A DNA stretch of 64,000 nt from Providencia sneebia DSM 19967 (GCF_000314895.2 NZ_CM001773.1:1313959-1377958); one strand, 5' to 3'. Counted from the first letter of the stretch, positions 34,958 to 47,288 are shown. Notes: generated by a model not told the origin, from the letters alone. Made by a program: numbers and translations.

Positions 34958-37423
34958 TTAAGCTGCTTGTTTTTTCTTAGATGAGTGTTCATTTTTATTT
35001 TCAGCTGATGGCTTTTTTTCGCTTAATACACCTAATGCATCAAATTCAAACTCATCAACATTTATGGTACGTAAGCGACTGGCTTCAGCTTTACGCAGAA
35101 TATCCGCTTCTTCTTGCGTAATAATTTTTTCAGGCAGCATCTCTTCAGCCAATTTATCTAAGCGAGTAAAGCTGAGTTTGCGTTCTTTCAAGCGACAAAT
35201 ACGCTCGAAAATAGGTTCTGCTGCAATGATGTCATACAAAGCCTGATTAACTAATCCGTGAGGATTATTTTCTGTCGGTGTTAAGTATTGACCACGACCA
35301 ATTCTATCTCTGGTTTCGGAGGGCTCCATAATCAACTGCGCCAGTTTGTGATCTAAGCGATCTGTTGGTGCTGACATTGTGCGGCCAGTAGGGAATAAAG
35401 TGATACGCATAATTTTAGCGATCGCTTTATTCGGGAAGTTTTTCAGTAGATCATCCATTGCTTTTTCAGATTGATAGAGACAATCTTCTACTGCCCATTT
35501 GACTAAAGGAAGATCTGCTTTTTGACGACCTTCATCTTCATAGCGTTTCAGTGTTGCTGATGCTAAATAAAGATGACTTAAAATATCACCTAAACGCGCG
35601 GAGATCCGCTCACGACGTTTTAAGCTACCGCCTAGCACACCCATAGCAACATCAGATAATAGTGCTAAGTTAGCACTTTGGCGATTTAGCATTTGATAAT
35701 AGCGACGAGTTTCATCTTTTGTTGGCGCATCACTACCGCGGCCATTTGTTAATCCTAACCAGAAACTACGCACTTGGTTGCTAATAACATGACCAATGTG
35801 ACCAAATACCGCTTTATCAAATTTATGCAGGTTATTTTCTTGCGCTGCTGCCATTTCTTCCAGTACATAAGGATGACAACGGATAGCACCTTGACCAAAG
35901 ATGATCATACTGCGCGTAAGAATATTTGCACCTTCAACAGTGATTGCAATGGGTGCACCTTGATAAGTTCGTGCAACAAAGTTTGAAGGACCAAGACAGA
36001 TGCCTTTACCGCCAGTGATATCCATTGCATCAATTACAGAGCGTTGCCCGCGGTGAGTACAATGATATTTCACGATAGCGGATAAAACGGCAGGTTTCTC
36101 GCCTAGCATGATGCCAGATGTAATTAATGTTGCGGCTGCATCCATTAAATAAGCATTTCCAGCAATACGTGCTAAAGGTTCTTCAATTCCTTCCATTTTA
36201 CCAATTGGCAGCTTAAATTGACGGCGAATATAAGCATAAGCTCCTGTAGCCATTGCAATACTTTTCAAACTTCCCGTTGAGTTTGATGGTAAGGTGATAC
36301 CACGCCCAACTGATAAACATTCCACCAGCATGCGCCAACCTTGACCAGCCATTTTCGGCCCACCGATAATATAATCAATAGGGACAAAAATATCTTGCCC
36401 GCGAGTCGGCCCATTCATGAATGGAATATTTAATGGGAAATGGCGATGACCAATTTCAACACCCGGCGTGTTAGTTGGGATCAATGCACAAGTAATGCCT
36501 AAATTCTTTTCGCCCCCGAGTAAGCGGTCTGGGTCGGATAATTTAAATGCTAAACCAAGTACAGTGGCAATAGGCGCTAATGTAATATAGCGTTTATTCC
36601 AATTTAAGCGCATGCCAAGTACTTGCTCACCTTGCCATTCTCCCATACAAACTACGCCTGTATCAGGGATCGCACCTGCATCGGAACCTGCTTCTGGACT
36701 TGTCAAAGCAAAACAAGGGATCTCATCACCTGTTGCTAAACCGGGTAGATAGCGCTTTTTCTGCTCATCAGTACCATAGTGTTGCAATAATTCACCTGGA
36801 CCTAAAGAGTTTGGAACACCTACTGTAATTGCTAGGATCCCGGAAACACCGGCAAGTTTTTGTAGCACTTGTGATTGAGCATAAGCTGAAAACTCAAGGC
36901 CACCATACTCTTTTTTGATGATCATCGCGAAGAAGCGATGGTCGCGCAGATATTGCCAAACTTCAGGAGGAAGATCGGCTAATTCATGGCTGACTTCAAA
37001 GTCATTAACCATGCCACACACTGTTTCAACAGGCCCATCAAGAAAGGCTTGTTCTTCAGCTGTTAATTGCGGTTTTGGATAATTATGGAGTTTATTCCAA
37101 TTAGGAGCACCGCGGAAAAGATCACCTTCCCACCATGTTGTCCCTGCATCAATCGCTTCTTTCTCTGTACGTGACATTGGTGGCATTACCTTTTGGAACA
37201 TTTTTAATGCCCGAATAGAGAATAGTGATTGGCGAATTGGCGTAAAGACAAATGGAAATAACACTAAAGCTACAGGTAATAACATCCAGTAGCTCCACAG
37301 ATTTAATATACCCATCACGGCGGTATAAGCTAATAACAAGATAGTACTTAGCGTTAATGCCGTTTTGTGATAACACAAGATACCGATTAACGCGATAAAT
37401 AAAACAATGCTAAGTAGAGTCAT
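34958..37423 (-). CDS. fadE: Acyl-CoA dehydrogenase FadE
   Basis: First step of fatty-acid beta-oxidation, oxidising acyl-CoA to 2-enoyl-CoA, FAD-dependent and membrane-associated. Hydrophobic N-terminal segments ([18 protein letters not shown] and onward to about residue 65) precede the dehydrogenase body with [20 protein letters not shown] and [12 protein letters not shown]. The ATG at 37423 has GGAG 8 bases upstream; a GTG six codons earlier would contain that site. Length (821 residues) is close to Escherichia coli FadE. It is divergent from gmhA, as in other enterobacteria. Confidence 0.96.
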   Translation of the reverse strand: MTLLSIVLFIALIGILCYHKTALTLSTILLLAYTAVMGILNLWSYWMLLPVALVLFPFVFTPIRQSLFSIRALKMFQKVMPPMSRTEKEAIDAGTTWWEGDLFRGAPNWNKLHNYPKPQLTAEEQAFLDGPVETVCGMVNDFEVSHELADLPPEVWQYLRDHRFFAMIIKKEYGGLEFSAYAQSQVLQKLAGVSGILAITVGVPNSLGPGELLQHYGTDEQKKRYLPGLATGDEIPCFALTSPEAGSDAGAIPDTGVVCMGEWQGEQVLGMRLNWNKRYITLAPIATVLGLAFKLSDPDRLLGGEKNLGITCALIPTNTPGVEIGHRHFPLNIPFMNGPTRGQDIFVPIDYIIGGPKMAGQGWRMLVECLSVGRGITLPSNSTGSLKSIAMATGAYAYIRRQFKLPIGKMEGIEEPLARIAGNAYLMDAAATLITSGIMLGEKPAVLSAIVKYHCTHRGQRSVIDAMDITGGKGICLGPSNFVARTYQGAPIAITVEGANILTRSMIIFGQGAIRCHPYVLEEMAAAQENNLHKFDKAVFGHIGHVISNQVRSFWLGLTNGRGSDAPTKDETRRYYQMLNRQSANLALLSDVAMGVLGGSLKRRERISARLGDILSHLYLASATLKRYEDEGRQKADLPLVKWAVEDCLYQSEKAMDDLLKNFPNKAIAKIMRITLFPTGRTMSAPTDRLDHKLAQLIMEPSETRDRIGRGQYLTPTENNPHGLVNQALYDIIAAEPIFERICRLKERKLSFTRLDKLAEEMLPEKIITQEEADILRKAEASRLRTINVDEFEFDALGVLSEKKPSAENKNEHSSKKKQAA

Positions 37424-37720
37424 AGGGGAAACTCCTTCCACTAGTAAGAGGTCTGACCTGTAGTTTCTTATAATCTATAGCGAGTAATAAATGATTAGCA
37501 ACTTGTTTACATCTTAATTACAACTTAGCTCACAAAATCATCAAATAAAAGTAGGTAATTATTTCGTTTAGAACAGATTAAACGCAAATAAAGATAAATA
37601 GTGAATGTCGGGTTTAATCAAAAGTAGAAACAAAATTGACCCTGTGTAACAATCTGAGAGGTAAAGATTAATTATCGATTTATCTCCATACAAAATCCGC
37701 TAAATTTAAGGGGAAATCTC

Positions 37721-38299
37721 ATGTATCAAGACTTGATCCGTGGTGAATTATCAGAAGCTGCTGATACGCTGGCACAATTCCTAAATGATGAAAAAAATAT
37801 TAATGCGATTGAGGATGCTGCTGTATTACTTGCAAATTCCTTTAAAGCAGGTGGCAAAGTGTTATCTTGTGGTAATGGTGGCTCTCACTGTGATGCGATG
37901 CATTTTGCAGAAGAGTTGACTGGCCGTTATCGTGATAATCGTCCTGCTTATCCGGCAATTGCTATTTCTGATGTTAGCCATTTATCTTGTGTCAGTAATG
38001 ATTTTGGTTATGAATTCGTTTTTTCCCGTTTTATTGAAGGTGTTGGTCGTGAAGGTGATGTACTTCTTGGCATATCAACTTCAGGCAACTCAGGTAACAT
38101 CATTAAAGCCATTAGTGCTGCTCGTGAAAAAGGCATGAAAGTGATTACGCTAACAGGGAAAGACGGTGGTAAAATGGCAGGGACTGCGGATATTGAAATT
38201 CGTGTTCCACATTTTGGTTATGCCGACCGCATACAGGAAATTCACATCAAAGTGATCCATATCCTGATCCAGTTAATTGAAAAAGAGATGGCTAAATAG
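37721..38299 (+). CDS. gmhA: Phosphoheptose isomerase
   Basis: Converts sedoheptulose 7-phosphate to D-glycero-D-manno-heptose 7-phosphate for LPS inner core synthesis (also called lpcA). The SIS domain is seen as [23 protein letters not shown], with ITTSGNS-like [14 protein letters not shown] binding the phosphate. Length (192 residues) matches. A strong AAGGGGAAA site precedes the ATG. It is followed by yafJ in the conserved fadE-gmhA-yafJ order. Confidence 0.97.
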   Translation: MYQDLIRGELSEAADTLAQFLNDEKNINAIEDAAVLLANSFKAGGKVLSCGNGGSHCDAMHFAEELTGRYRDNRPAYPAIAISDVSHLSCVSNDFGYEFVFSRFIEGVGREGDVLLGISTSGNSGNIIKAISAAREKGMKVITLTGKDGGKMAGTADIEIRVPHFGYADRIQEIHIKVIHILIQLIEKEMAK

Positions 38300-38324
38300 T
38301 CATTTAACGCAAGAGGGTTTTCAA

Positions 38325-39092
38325 ATGTGCGAATTATTAGGCATGAGTGCAAATGTGCCTACTGATATAAACTTTAGTCTAAGTGGACTGATATCCCGTG
38401 GAGGGCGTACTGGTCCTCATAAAGATGGTTGGGGAATTACGTTTTATGAAGGACTAGGTTGTCGTACTTTTAAAGATCCTCAACCAAGTTGTTTATCTCC
38501 TGTGGCGCGTTTTGTTCAGGAATATCCGATAAAATCTGAAACGGTTGTTGCGCATATACGGCAAGCTAATCGTGGTGATGTCACATTGGCAAATACCCAC
38601 CCATTTATTAGAGAATTGTGGGGACGCAATTGGACGTATGCACACAATGGTCAGTTAAAAGGGTATCGTTCGCTGAAAACGGGTCATTATCGCCCAATTG
38701 GTGAAACGGATAGTGAAAAAGCATTCTGCTGGATTTTACATCAATTAGCGACAAAATATCCGCGAAGGCCTAGCAATTGGGAATCCGTATTTCGCTTTAT
38801 TGCTGAGCTGGCAAATCAACTGCGTAAAAAAGGCGTATTTAATATGCTGCTTTCTGATGGCCGTTATTTGATGGCATTTTGTTCAACTAACCTATACTGG
38901 ATCACCCGAAAATCGCCATTTGGTAAAGCAAAATTACTCGATCAAGATGTCGAAATTGATTTTGAAAGCTGCACCACGCCAAAAGATATTGTTTCTGTCA
39001 TTGCAACGCAGCCGTTAACGGGCAACGAAAGTTGGCAAAAAATAGAATCCGGTGATTTTGTTCTATTTCACCTCGGCCAGCGCATAGTGTAA
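38325..39092 (+). CDS. yafJ: Class II glutamine amidotransferase YafJ
   Basis: Ntn-hydrolase-fold amidotransferase of 255 residues. The catalytic Cys2 starts the protein (MCELLGMSANVP), which fixes the ATG at 38325, though the frame extends upstream into gmhA. Further motifs are RGGRTGPHKDGWGITFYEG, HIRQANRGDVTLANTHPF and YAHNGQLKGY. The physiological substrate is uncertain. It lies 25 bases after gmhA. Its 3' end overlaps the convergent yafK by 30 bases. Confidence 0.95.
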   Translation: MCELLGMSANVPTDINFSLSGLISRGGRTGPHKDGWGITFYEGLGCRTFKDPQPSCLSPVARFVQEYPIKSETVVAHIRQANRGDVTLANTHPFIRELWGRNWTYAHNGQLKGYRSLKTGHYRPIGETDSEKAFCWILHQLATKYPRRPSNWESVFRFIAELANQLRKKGVFNMLLSDGRYLMAFCSTNLYWITRKSPFGKAKLLDQDVEIDFESCTTPKDIVSVIATQPLTGNESWQKIESGDFVLFHLGQRIV

Positions 39093-39806
39093 TTTCATTT
39101 TTAATAGCTTGTTTGGTGATTCAGACAAGCTATTAACCGCATATTTTCCTGATGTCACTGATATTTGTGCAGGAATACCAGCCTCATTAAAATAGTCATA
39201 AGCGGGTTTTAACTGCTGCCAAAATGCATAATGAGCAGAGGTATGATGGCGTTGCATATTTTCAGCCGTCATACGAAAAGGGTAAATATTGACGTCAATC
39301 TTTTCTTGCCCATTTCTAAATGCTGTTTCAACTCTTTGATAAATCTCACTCATATAATTATCTGTCATGGCATAACAGCCAACCGAAACGCAATCACCAT
39401 GGATCATTAAATAATTGCCGTGATAGCCTTGGGCTTTATCGTATTCGTTAGGAAAACCTAAATCAATTGATCGGTAATACCGACTATTTGGATTGAGTTG
39501 GGATTTTGTAATCTGATAAAAACCTTCTGGACTCTTTAAATCACCTTGTAGTTTTTTAGGGCCAAGTCCACCAGAAAACTTACAAATAGGATACGTTTTA
39601 GACAGTGTATATTTTCCTGTCAGTGATTTTTGGTAAAGTTCTAATATACCTTCTTGTTTAAATATCTGAATAAAAACAGCACTATCTTTTGAATCGAGAG
39701 TTTTATTATTAAGTAACATTGAAGAGTTACTTGCTTCAGCAAAAGTAGACGATAAAAAAATCAGGGCGAAACTGGCACTAAGAAAAATAGTTCTGTTCAT
39801 ACTCAA
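39063..39806 (-). CDS. yafK: L,D-transpeptidase-fold protein YafK (YkuD domain)
   Basis: Periplasmic protein of 247 residues with a signal peptide (about 1-25, ending TFAEA) and a YkuD catalytic motif, MIHGDCVSVGCYAM, with active His and Cys. The Escherichia coli homologue (DpaA/LdtF) has been reported to release Braun lipoprotein from peptidoglycan rather than to crosslink it. It overlaps yafJ tail-to-tail by 30 bases and keeps the gmhA-yafJ-yafK order of enterobacteria. Confidence 0.92.
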   Translation of the reverse strand: MSMNRTIFLSASFALIFLSSTFAEASNSSMLLNNKTLDSKDSAVFIQIFKQEGILELYQKSLTGKYTLSKTYPICKFSGGLGPKKLQGDLKSPEGFYQITKSQLNPNSRYYRSIDLGFPNEYDKAQGYHGNYLMIHGDCVSVGCYAMTDNYMSEIYQRVETAFRNGQEKIDVNIYPFRMTAENMQRHHTSAHYAFWQQLKPAYDYFNEAGIPAQISVTSGKYAVNSLSESPNKLLKMKLHYALAEVK

Positions 39807-40209
39807 GCCAAATATAATTAAGAGTGATATTTAATAAGGATGTATTTGGTTGCATTCTAAATGAGCAATGAGAAATTTAATATAGGTTACTCATAATTTA
39901 TCTACGATTTTTTTTGTTTAAAAATTGCTCGTTAATCGATAAAGGTGAGCTAATGATTCGGTAATAACGAATTATTGTGATAAAGAAGTTAATTTTATTG
40001 TAATTTGCTTGAGCTAAGTCACTTCAATATCCGGACATTGCTCAAGGGAACTGGTAAAATTACGAGCTACAAAATAAGAGAAATACGTCATAATACTAAG
40101 ATAATTATTTGGTTAAGTTATAGATATAACTCGAACTATTTTATTTAGTCGCATCGGTTCTTTAATGGATCGTTAATTTAGGGTTAACTGAGAAACTTGT
40201 GCAAATCTT
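39807..40209. other. Intergenic region upstream of the nqr operon
   Basis: About 400 AT-rich bases with no supportable gene. It must hold the promoter of nqrA (plus) and of yafK (minus). No clear operator or riboswitch was recognised. Confidence 0.5.
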
Positions 40210-41544
40210 ATGATTAAAATTAAAAAAGGCCTCAACCTTCCAATTGCGGGTGAGCCAGCTCAAGTGATAGAAGACGGCCCGAAAATTCAACACGTAGCTT
40301 TGCTAGGTGAAGAATATGTCGGAATGCGTCCTTCCATGCTGGTTAAAGAAGGTGAGCAAGTAAAAAAAGGGCAAGCTCTTTTTGAAGATAAAAAGAACCC
40401 AGGTGTATTATTCACAAGCCCTGCCTGCGGCAAAATTATTGCAATCAATCGCGGTGAGCGTCGAGTCCTTCAGTCAGTTGTTATTGAAATTAATGGCGAT
40501 GATCAAGAGACATTCTCCGCTTATCCCAGCAATGAACTGGCAAGTTTAACGCGAGAACAAGTCGAACAAAATTTAGTACAATCAGGTTTATGGACGGCAT
40601 TGAGAACTCGCCCATTTAGCCGTTCTCCTGAATTAGGTTCTTCACCTGCTGCTATTTTTGTCACAGCAATGGATACTCAACCGCTTGCGGCAGATCCTCT
40701 AGTTATCATTAAAGAGAATGAAAAAGCCTTTGAAGATGGTCTTGCCGCTCTCAGTCGTTTAACAGAAGGGAAAGTTCATGTCTGCTATTCTGGGAACTTA
40801 CCTGCGAATAACACTTCAGCGACTTACACCGAATTTTCAGGCCCTCATCCTGCTGGATTAGTGGGGACTCATATCCATTTTCTAGAGCCAGTCAGTATTA
40901 AGAAAAAGGTATGGCACCTCAATTATCAAGATGTCATAGCGATAGGTAAACTCTTTACAACAGGTTATCTGTATACCGACCGCGTCATTGCGCTTGCTGG
41001 TCCTCAAGTGGAAAAACCTCGCTTAGTGAAAACACGTCTTGGCGCTGACCTTAATGAGTTAACCAAAGGGCAGTTAAAAGAGGGGGAAAACCGAATTATC
41101 TCTGGCTCTGTGCTCTGGGGCGTAACGTGTGATGATGCTCACCATTATCTTGGTCGCTTCCATAACCAAGTTTCTGTACTGAGTGAAGGGCGTGAAAAAG
41201 AGTTATTCGGTTGGATAATGCCGGGGCTAAATAAATTCACAATTACCCGCACGACAATTGGTCATTTCTTGAAAAATAAACGATTCAATTTCACGACGAC
41301 AATGAATGGTGGTGAACGATCAATGGTTCCTATTGGTAACTATGAGCGCATTATGCCTCTTGATATCATGATTACCCATTTGTTGCGTGATTTGCTCGCC
41401 GGAGATACTGACTCATCACAAGAATTAGGGTGCTTGGAATTAGATGAGGAAGATTTAGGACTCTGTACTTATGTCTGTCCCGGTAAATATGAATATGGTC
41501 CAGTACTGCGTGATGTACTGACCAAGATTGAGCAGGAAGGGTAA
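40210..41544 (+). CDS. nqrA: Na+-translocating NADH:quinone reductase subunit A
   Basis: Peripheral subunit of the sodium-pumping NADH:ubiquinone oxidoreductase (Na+-NQR), involved in quinone binding. The protein is 444 residues, starts [19 protein letters not shown] and has the lipoyl-like hybrid motif and RnfC-like features of NqrA ([20 protein letters not shown]). It is the first gene of nqrABCDEF-apbE-nqrM, all on the plus strand with small gaps or overlaps. Confidence 0.97.
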   Translation: MIKIKKGLNLPIAGEPAQVIEDGPKIQHVALLGEEYVGMRPSMLVKEGEQVKKGQALFEDKKNPGVLFTSPACGKIIAINRGERRVLQSVVIEINGDDQETFSAYPSNELASLTREQVEQNLVQSGLWTALRTRPFSRSPELGSSPAAIFVTAMDTQPLAADPLVIIKENEKAFEDGLAALSRLTEGKVHVCYSGNLPANNTSATYTEFSGPHPAGLVGTHIHFLEPVSIKKKVWHLNYQDVIAIGKLFTTGYLYTDRVIALAGPQVEKPRLVKTRLGADLNELTKGQLKEGENRIISGSVLWGVTCDDAHHYLGRFHNQVSVLSEGREKELFGWIMPGLNKFTITRTTIGHFLKNKRFNFTTTMNGGERSMVPIGNYERIMPLDIMITHLLRDLLAGDTDSSQELGCLELDEEDLGLCTYVCPGKYEYGPVLRDVLTKIEQEG

Positions 41545-41548
41545 TTCC

Positions 41549-42787
41549 ATGGGTCTGAAAAAGTTATTTGAAAAGAATGAACACCATTTTGAGCCCGGTG
41601 GAAAATTAGAAAAGCTTTATCCTTTATATGAAGCTGTTGTTACTGTTTTTTATACACCGGGAACTGTGACGAAAGGGCGCTCGCATGTCCGTGACACCAT
41701 TGATTTAAAACGGATGATGATTTTAGTTTGGTTAGCGGTATTTCCTGCCATGTTTTGGGGAATGTATAACGTTGGTAACCAAGCTATTCCAGCTCTTTAT
41801 AATTTATATAGTGGTGCGGAATTACAGCAGGTTTTGGCAAGTGATTGGCATTACGCCTTAGCACAGTTTTTGGGTGCATCACTGACACCTGATGCCGGAT
41901 GGGGAAGTAAAATGCTGCTAGGTGCAGTGTATTTCTTACCTATCTACCTAGTGGTGTTTATTGTTGGGGGATTCTGGGAAGTTTTATTTGCCATGATCCG
42001 TGGTCATGAAATCAATGAAGGTTTCTTTGTCTCATCCATTTTATTTGCTTTGATTGTACCGCCAACACTGCCTCTTTGGCAGGCGGCATTAGGTATTTCA
42101 TTTGGTGTGGTAGTTGCAAAAGAAATTTTTGGCGGAACAGGTCGCAACTTCTTAAATCCAGCACTTGCTGGGCGCGCATTTTTATTCTTTGCTTATCCCG
42201 CACAAATATCTGGTGATTTAGTGTGGACGGCAGCAGATGGCTTTTCTGGTGCAACACCACTTTCACAGTGGGCAGCAGGTGGAGAACACGCGCTAGTCAA
42301 TACAATCACTGGTCAGCCAATTTCTTGGATGCAGGCGTTTTTAGGTAATATACCGGGTTCAATTGGTGAAGTTTCTACCTTAATGATCTTCATTGGTGGT
42401 GCTTTCATTATTTTCTGCCGCATTGCTTCATGGCGTATTGTTGCTGGTGTGATGATTGGTATGATTGCTATGTCTTATCTCTTCAACATAATCGGCTCAC
42501 AGACAAACCCTCTCTTTGCTATGCCATGGTACTGGCATATGGTTCTTGGCGGTTTTGCCTTCGGGATGATCTTTATGGCAACAGATCCCGTTTCAGCCTC
42601 TTTTACTGATAAAGGCAAATGGGCGTATGGGATTTTGATTGGTGTTATGTGTGTTCTGATCCGAGTTGCTAACCCAGCTTATCCTGAAGGAATGATGTTA
42701 GCGATCCTGTTTGCTAACCTATTTGCGCCTTTGTTTGACTATTTAGTCGTTCAAGCAAATATTAAGCGGAGAAAAGCGCGTGGCTAA
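41549..42787 (+). CDS. nqrB: Na+-translocating NADH:quinone reductase subunit B
   Basis: Membrane subunit with about ten segments that carries a covalent FMN and riboflavin and forms part of the sodium channel. The FMN-attachment threonine lies in [12 protein letters not shown]. The ATG at 41549 begins [19 protein letters not shown], as in known NqrB; a longer frame overlaps nqrA. It overlaps nqrC by 8 bases. Length is 412 residues. Confidence 0.97.
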   Translation: MGLKKLFEKNEHHFEPGGKLEKLYPLYEAVVTVFYTPGTVTKGRSHVRDTIDLKRMMILVWLAVFPAMFWGMYNVGNQAIPALYNLYSGAELQQVLASDWHYALAQFLGASLTPDAGWGSKMLLGAVYFLPIYLVVFIVGGFWEVLFAMIRGHEINEGFFVSSILFALIVPPTLPLWQAALGISFGVVVAKEIFGGTGRNFLNPALAGRAFLFFAYPAQISGDLVWTAADGFSGATPLSQWAAGGEHALVNTITGQPISWMQAFLGNIPGSIGEVSTLMIFIGGAFIIFCRIASWRIVAGVMIGMIAMSYLFNIIGSQTNPLFAMPWYWHMVLGGFAFGMIFMATDPVSASFTDKGKWAYGILIGVMCVLIRVANPAYPEGMMLAILFANLFAPLFDYLVVQANIKRRKARG

Positions 42788-43574
42788 TGAAAAAACAACA
42801 AATAAAGATAGTGTCGGAAGGACATTTCTTGTCGTTTTCATTCTATGTCTAGTTTGTTCTATTGTCGTAGCGGGTTCCGCGGTAGGTTTAAAATCGAAAC
42901 AACAAGAACAAATTTTATTAGATACACAACGTAATATCCTAAGTGTTGCCGGGTTATCCAAACCTGCAATGAGTGCTGAAGAAATTCAAAAAGTTTATAA
43001 AGAGCGAATAGAAGCTAAATTGCTTAATTTTAAAACGAATGAATTATCTGATAGTAAAAGTCGATTCGATTTAAACGATGAATTACGTAGTGAAGAAACG
43101 AGCATTGACCTTTCACCGGAAGAAGATATTGCTAAAATTCGTCGCCGTGCAAATAGCGCTGAAATTTACTTAGTGAAAAACAGCGAAGGGAAAATCGACC
43201 AAATCATACTCCCTGTTTATGGTTCAGGTTTGTGGTCTGTGATGTATGCTTTTGTTGCTGTTGATATTGATGGTGTTACTTCTCGCGGTATCACGTATTA
43301 CTCACATGGCGAAACTCCGGGGCTGGGTGGCGAAGTTGATAATGCGCAATGGAAAGCTCAGTGGCCAGGTAAAAAACTTTTCAATGAGCAGGGTATTCCA
43401 GCAATCAAGATAGTTCGTAGCGGCGCAACTGATAGCCCATATGGTATTGATGGTCTTTCAGGAGCAACACTAACATCAAACGGTATTCAGCATATGTTTG
43501 ATTTTTGGCTAGGTGATAACGGTTTTGGTCCGTTCTTGAAAAAAGTTCGAGAAGGAGCGCTGAATAATGGCTGA
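42780..43574 (+). CDS. nqrC: Na+-translocating NADH:quinone reductase subunit C
   Basis: Periplasmic-facing subunit anchored by one N-terminal helix ([20 protein letters not shown]) and carrying a covalent FMN at the threonine of [11 protein letters not shown]. Length is 264 residues. The start codon is GTG and overlaps nqrB; the 3' end overlaps nqrD by 8 bases. The FMN is attached by ApbE, encoded downstream. Confidence 0.97.
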   Translation: MANEKTTNKDSVGRTFLVVFILCLVCSIVVAGSAVGLKSKQQEQILLDTQRNILSVAGLSKPAMSAEEIQKVYKERIEAKLLNFKTNELSDSKSRFDLNDELRSEETSIDLSPEEDIAKIRRRANSAEIYLVKNSEGKIDQIILPVYGSGLWSVMYAFVAVDIDGVTSRGITYYSHGETPGLGGEVDNAQWKAQWPGKKLFNEQGIPAIKIVRSGATDSPYGIDGLSGATLTSNGIQHMFDFWLGDNGFGPFLKKVREGALNNG

Positions 43575-44196
43575 TTCAAAAGAAGTAAAAAGGGTTCTCC
43601 TTGGACCTTTGTTTGATAACAACCCAATTGCATTGCAAGTTTTGGGTGTCTGTTCTGCATTGGCTGTCACCACAAAATTAGAAACAGCCTTAGTCATGAC
43701 GATTGCGGTGACATTAGTAACCGCTTTTTCTAACTTCTTTATTTCTTTGATCCGTAATTACATTCCGAGCAGTGTTCGTATTATTGTTCAAATGGCAATT
43801 ATTGCATCTTTGGTTATTGTCGTAGACCAAATTTTACGAGCTTATGCCTACGAAATATCCAAGCAACTTTCTGTTTTCGTTGGTCTTATTATTACTAACT
43901 GTATTGTTATGGGGCGTGCAGAAGCTTATGCAATGAAAGCGCCACCAATAGAAAGTTTTATGGATGGTATTGGTAATGGCCTTGGCTATGGTGTCATTTT
44001 GATCTTAGTCGGTTTCTTACGTGAATTGTTTGGTTCAGGTAAATTATTTGGCATCACAGTGATGGAATCGCTACAAAATGGTGGCTGGTATATGCCTAAT
44101 GGTCTATTCCTCTTAGCGCCTAGTGCATTCTTTATTATTGGAATGCTGATTTGGGGATTAAGAACCCTGAAACCTGCGCAGATAGAGAAGGATTAA
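43567..44196 (+). CDS. nqrD: Na+-translocating NADH:quinone reductase subunit D
   Basis: Integral membrane subunit of 209 residues with about six membrane segments, related to RnfE. It has the [17 protein letters not shown] and [16 protein letters not shown] motifs containing the conserved membrane cysteines that, with NqrE, hold an iron centre. Confidence 0.97.
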   Translation: MADSKEVKRVLLGPLFDNNPIALQVLGVCSALAVTTKLETALVMTIAVTLVTAFSNFFISLIRNYIPSSVRIIVQMAIIASLVIVVDQILRAYAYEISKQLSVFVGLIITNCIVMGRAEAYAMKAPPIESFMDGIGNGLGYGVILILVGFLRELFGSGKLFGITVMESLQNGGWYMPNGLFLLAPSAFFIIGMLIWGLRTLKPAQIEKD

Positions 44197-44200
44197 CACC

Positions 44201-44797
44201 ATGGAACATTATATTAGCTTGTTTGTAAAAGCGATATTTATTGAAAACATGGCACTCGCATTCTTTCTTGGTATGTGTACTTTCTTGGCTGTATCAAAGA
44301 ATGTGAAGACCGCATTTGGACTAGGGATCGCCGTTACTATCGTGTTAGGAATATCTGTTCCTGCAAATAATCTCGTTTATAACTTAATTTTACGGGATGG
44401 AGCACTTGTTGAAGGTGTTGATTTAACTTTCCTTAATTTCATTACCTTTATTGGTGTTATTGCCGCTTTAGTGCAAATACTGGAAATGATTTTAGATCGC
44501 TATTTCCCATCACTTTATAATGCACTTGGTATCTTCTTACCGTTGATCACTGTTAACTGTGCAATTTTTGGTGGTGTTTCCTTCATGGCACAGCGTGATT
44601 ATAACTTTAGCGAATCTGTCGTATATGGATTTGGCTCAGGTATAGGCTGGATGTTAGCTATTGTGCTGATGGCATCAATTCGTGAAAAGATGAAATACTC
44701 CGATATTCCGGCAGGTTTAAAAGGCTTAGGTATCACCTTTGTTTCTACTGGTTTAATGGCGTTAGGGTTTATGTCTTTCTCCGGTGTGCAGCTATAA
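44201..44797 (+). CDS. nqrE: Na+-translocating NADH:quinone reductase subunit E
   Basis: Integral membrane subunit of 198 residues, related to RnfA, with about six segments. [13 protein letters not shown] and [17 protein letters not shown] hold the conserved cysteines that pair with those of NqrD. It starts four bases after nqrD. Confidence 0.97.
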   Translation: MEHYISLFVKAIFIENMALAFFLGMCTFLAVSKNVKTAFGLGIAVTIVLGISVPANNLVYNLILRDGALVEGVDLTFLNFITFIGVIAALVQILEMILDRYFPSLYNALGIFLPLITVNCAIFGGVSFMAQRDYNFSESVVYGFGSGIGWMLAIVLMASIREKMKYSDIPAGLKGLGITFVSTGLMALGFMSFSGVQL

Positions 44798-44812
44798 AGG
44801 TGAGATAAATTC

Positions 44813-46039
44813 ATGGATATTATTATTCTAGGTGTAGTGATGTTTACCCTGATAGTCTTGGTGCTAACTGGTTTGATCCTGTTCGCAAAATCCAAGCTAG
44901 TTAATACGGGTGACATCAAAGTTGAGGTAAACGGTGATCCTGATAAAAGCTTTGAAGCGCCAGCGGGTGATAAGCTATTAGGAATGTTGTCAAACCAAGG
45001 CATTTTTGTTTCATCGGCATGCGGTGGCGGTGGTTCATGTGGTCAATGTCGTGTCATTATTAAAGACGGTGGCGGTGATATTTTACCTACTGAGCTTTCC
45101 CATATCAATAAACGCGAAGCAAAAGAAGGTTGCCGCTTAGCGTGTCAGGTCAATGTTAAACAAGACTTAAAAATCGAGTTACCAGAAGAAATTTTTGGTG
45201 TTAAAAAGTGGGAGTGTGAAGTTATCTCTAATGATAATAAAGCCACTTTTATTAAAGAGTTAAAGTTAAAAATTCCTGAAGGTGAGGTTGTTCCGTTCCG
45301 TGCTGGTGGGTTTATTCAAATTGAATGCCCGCCACATATTGTGAAATATGAAGATTTTGATGTGCCGGAAGAGTACCGTGAAGATTGGGATAAATTTAAT
45401 CTGTTCCGTTATGTTTCTGAAGTTAAAGAGCCTACAGTTCGTGCTTATTCCATGGCTAACTATCCTGAAGAACACGGTATTATTATGTTGAACGTGCGTA
45501 TTGCTACGCCACCACCTCGTAATCCTGATGTTCCTCCGGGAATTATGTCTTCTTATATTTGGTCATTAAAACCGGGTGATAAGGTGACAATTTCCGGTCC
45601 ATTTGGTGAATTCTTTGCTAAAGAAACCGATGCAGAGATGATCTTTATAGGTGGTGGTGCAGGTATGGCTCCGATGCGCTCACATATTTTTGACCAATTA
45701 AGACGCCTAAATTCTAAACGCAAGATTAGTTTTTGGTATGGTGCTCGTTCTAAGCGAGAAATGTTCTATACAGAAGATTTTGATCAGCTAGCAGCTGAAA
45801 ATGAAAATTTTACTTGGAATGTTGCACTTTCCGATGCAATGCCGGAAGATAATTGGGATGGATATACTGGATTCATTCATAATGTCTTGTATGAAAATTA
45901 TCTAAAAGATCATCCAGCACCTGAAGATTGTGAATTCTACATGTGTGGACCACCCGTGATGAATGCGGCGGTCATCAAGATGTTAAAAGATCTCGGTGTC
46001 GAAGATGAAAATATCTTGCTGGATGATTTTGGTGGCTAA
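44813..46039 (+). CDS. nqrF: Na+-translocating NADH:quinone reductase subunit F
   Basis: NADH-oxidising subunit of 408 residues. After an N-terminal membrane helix comes a 2Fe-2S ferredoxin domain ([14 protein letters not shown], further Cys in GCRLACQV), then an FAD domain ([11 protein letters not shown]) and an NADH domain ([26 protein letters not shown]). It feeds electrons into the sodium-pumping complex and ends in the usual DDFGG. Confidence 0.98.
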   Translation: MDIIILGVVMFTLIVLVLTGLILFAKSKLVNTGDIKVEVNGDPDKSFEAPAGDKLLGMLSNQGIFVSSACGGGGSCGQCRVIIKDGGGDILPTELSHINKREAKEGCRLACQVNVKQDLKIELPEEIFGVKKWECEVISNDNKATFIKELKLKIPEGEVVPFRAGGFIQIECPPHIVKYEDFDVPEEYREDWDKFNLFRYVSEVKEPTVRAYSMANYPEEHGIIMLNVRIATPPPRNPDVPPGIMSSYIWSLKPGDKVTISGPFGEFFAKETDAEMIFIGGGAGMAPMRSHIFDQLRRLNSKRKISFWYGARSKREMFYTEDFDQLAAENENFTWNVALSDAMPEDNWDGYTGFIHNVLYENYLKDHPAPEDCEFYMCGPPVMNAAVIKMLKDLGVEDENILLDDFGG

Positions 46040-46096
46040 TCAATTAATCTAGTTATGTTATCTAGTATTTAATAATGAATGCTAATATGCGAAGTA

Positions 46097-46124
46097 AGGC
46101 GAAATAACGTTTGTTTTTTCGCCT
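46097..46124 (+). terminator. Hairpin after nqrF, weak terminator
   Basis: AGGCGAAA and TTTCGCCT form a perfect 8-bp stem with a 12-base loop, followed by ATATTT. It may partly separate nqrA-F from apbE-nqrM. Confidence 0.45.
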
Positions 46125-46256
46125 ATATTTAAAGGGGAATCAGTTGTCTTGATTTTCCTAATTGTTTTTATTGCCAATAATTATTGATGAACAGATTTTG
46201 TTTGTTAATCGCTTAAATGTAGATTATCGGCGTTTATCATTGAAGCAGAGAAAATT

Positions 46257-47288
46257 ATGCTGAACAAAAAAATGATCGCTCCTGTGTTGCTCTTTATGGC
46301 AACGTTGTTCTTATCTGCTTGTGGAGAGCCGGAACAGGCGAATCTTCAAGGTCAGACAATGGGAACTTACTATTCCATAAAATACATTGCTGACTCATCT
46401 TCCCCTGCTAAAGAGTCAATCCAAGCAGAGATTGATAAACGCTTAGAAGAAGTTAATGATCAGATGTCAACTTATCGCCCTGACTCTGAATTAAGTCGCT
46501 TTAACCAATTTAAGGAAGTAAATGTTCCTTTCCCTGTTTCAGCAGCAACAGCTAAAGTTGTAAAAGAAGCGATTAGAATTAATGAGTTAACAAATGGCGC
46601 AATGGATGTTACTGTTGGGCCTATGGTTAATTTGTGGGGATTCGGTCCAGAAGGTCGGGTCACTAAAGCGCCAGATCAAACTGAGTTAGATAAACGTCGT
46701 GCATGGATTGGCATCGATAAATTATCAGTTCAGGATAATAATTTAATTAAAACCATCCCTGAATTGTATGTTGATTTATCTTCTATTGCTAAAGGTTACG
46801 GCGTTGATGTCGTTGCTGAATATTTAGAATCTATTAATATCAATAACTATATGGTTGATATTGGTGGTGAAGTGAGAACCAAAGGCAAAAATGGTAAGGA
46901 TGCACCTTGGCGAATTGCGATTGAGAAGCCAACAACGGATGGTGTAACTCAAACAGTTCAAGAGGTTATTTTACCGGGGGATATGTCTATCGCCACTTCG
47001 GGTGATTATCGTAACTATTTTGAACAAGATGGCGTACGTTTTTCTCATACTATAGATCCTAAAACAGGCATGCCGATTAAACATAACCTTGTTTCTATCA
47101 CTGTGCTTTCACCAACTTGTATGAGTGCAGATGGTTTATCAACTGGACTAAATGTTCTTGGGCCGGTAGATGGTTTTGCACTTGCTGAAAAAATGGATAT
47201 TCCTGTTTTTATGATAGTGAAGACAGAAAAAGGATTTGAAGAGCGCTATACTAAAGCATTCGAGCCGTTCTTACAGAAGAAACAGTAA
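46257..47288 (+). CDS. apbE: FAD:protein FMN transferase (ApbE)
   Basis: Periplasmic lipoprotein that attaches FMN covalently to threonine in NqrB and NqrC. The lipoprotein signal ends FLSACGEPEQ with the acylated Cys; family motifs include GQTMGTYYSIKY, VDLSSIAKGYGVDVVAEYLE and SADGLSTGLNVLGP with the metal-binding region. Length is 343 residues. It directly follows the nqr operon, its substrate source, and precedes nqrM. Confidence 0.97.
   Translation: MLNKKMIAPVLLFMATLFLSACGEPEQANLQGQTMGTYYSIKYIADSSSPAKESIQAEIDKRLEEVNDQMSTYRPDSELSRFNQFKEVNVPFPVSAATAKVVKEAIRINELTNGAMDVTVGPMVNLWGFGPEGRVTKAPDQTELDKRRAWIGIDKLSVQDNNLIKTIPELYVDLSSIAKGYGVDVVAEYLESININNYMVDIGGEVRTKGKNGKDAPWRIAIEKPTTDGVTQTVQEVILPGDMSIATSGDYRNYFEQDGVRFSHTIDPKTGMPIKHNLVSITVLSPTCMSADGLSTGLNVLGPVDGFALAEKMDIPVFMIVKTEKGFEERYTKAFEPFLQKKQ

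Noticed and set aside
42780..42790. nqrC start misassigned because of overlap with nqrB
   Set aside because: The 8-base overlap with a GTG start gives the expected NqrC N-terminus and membrane helix, and similar overlaps occur elsewhere in this operon.
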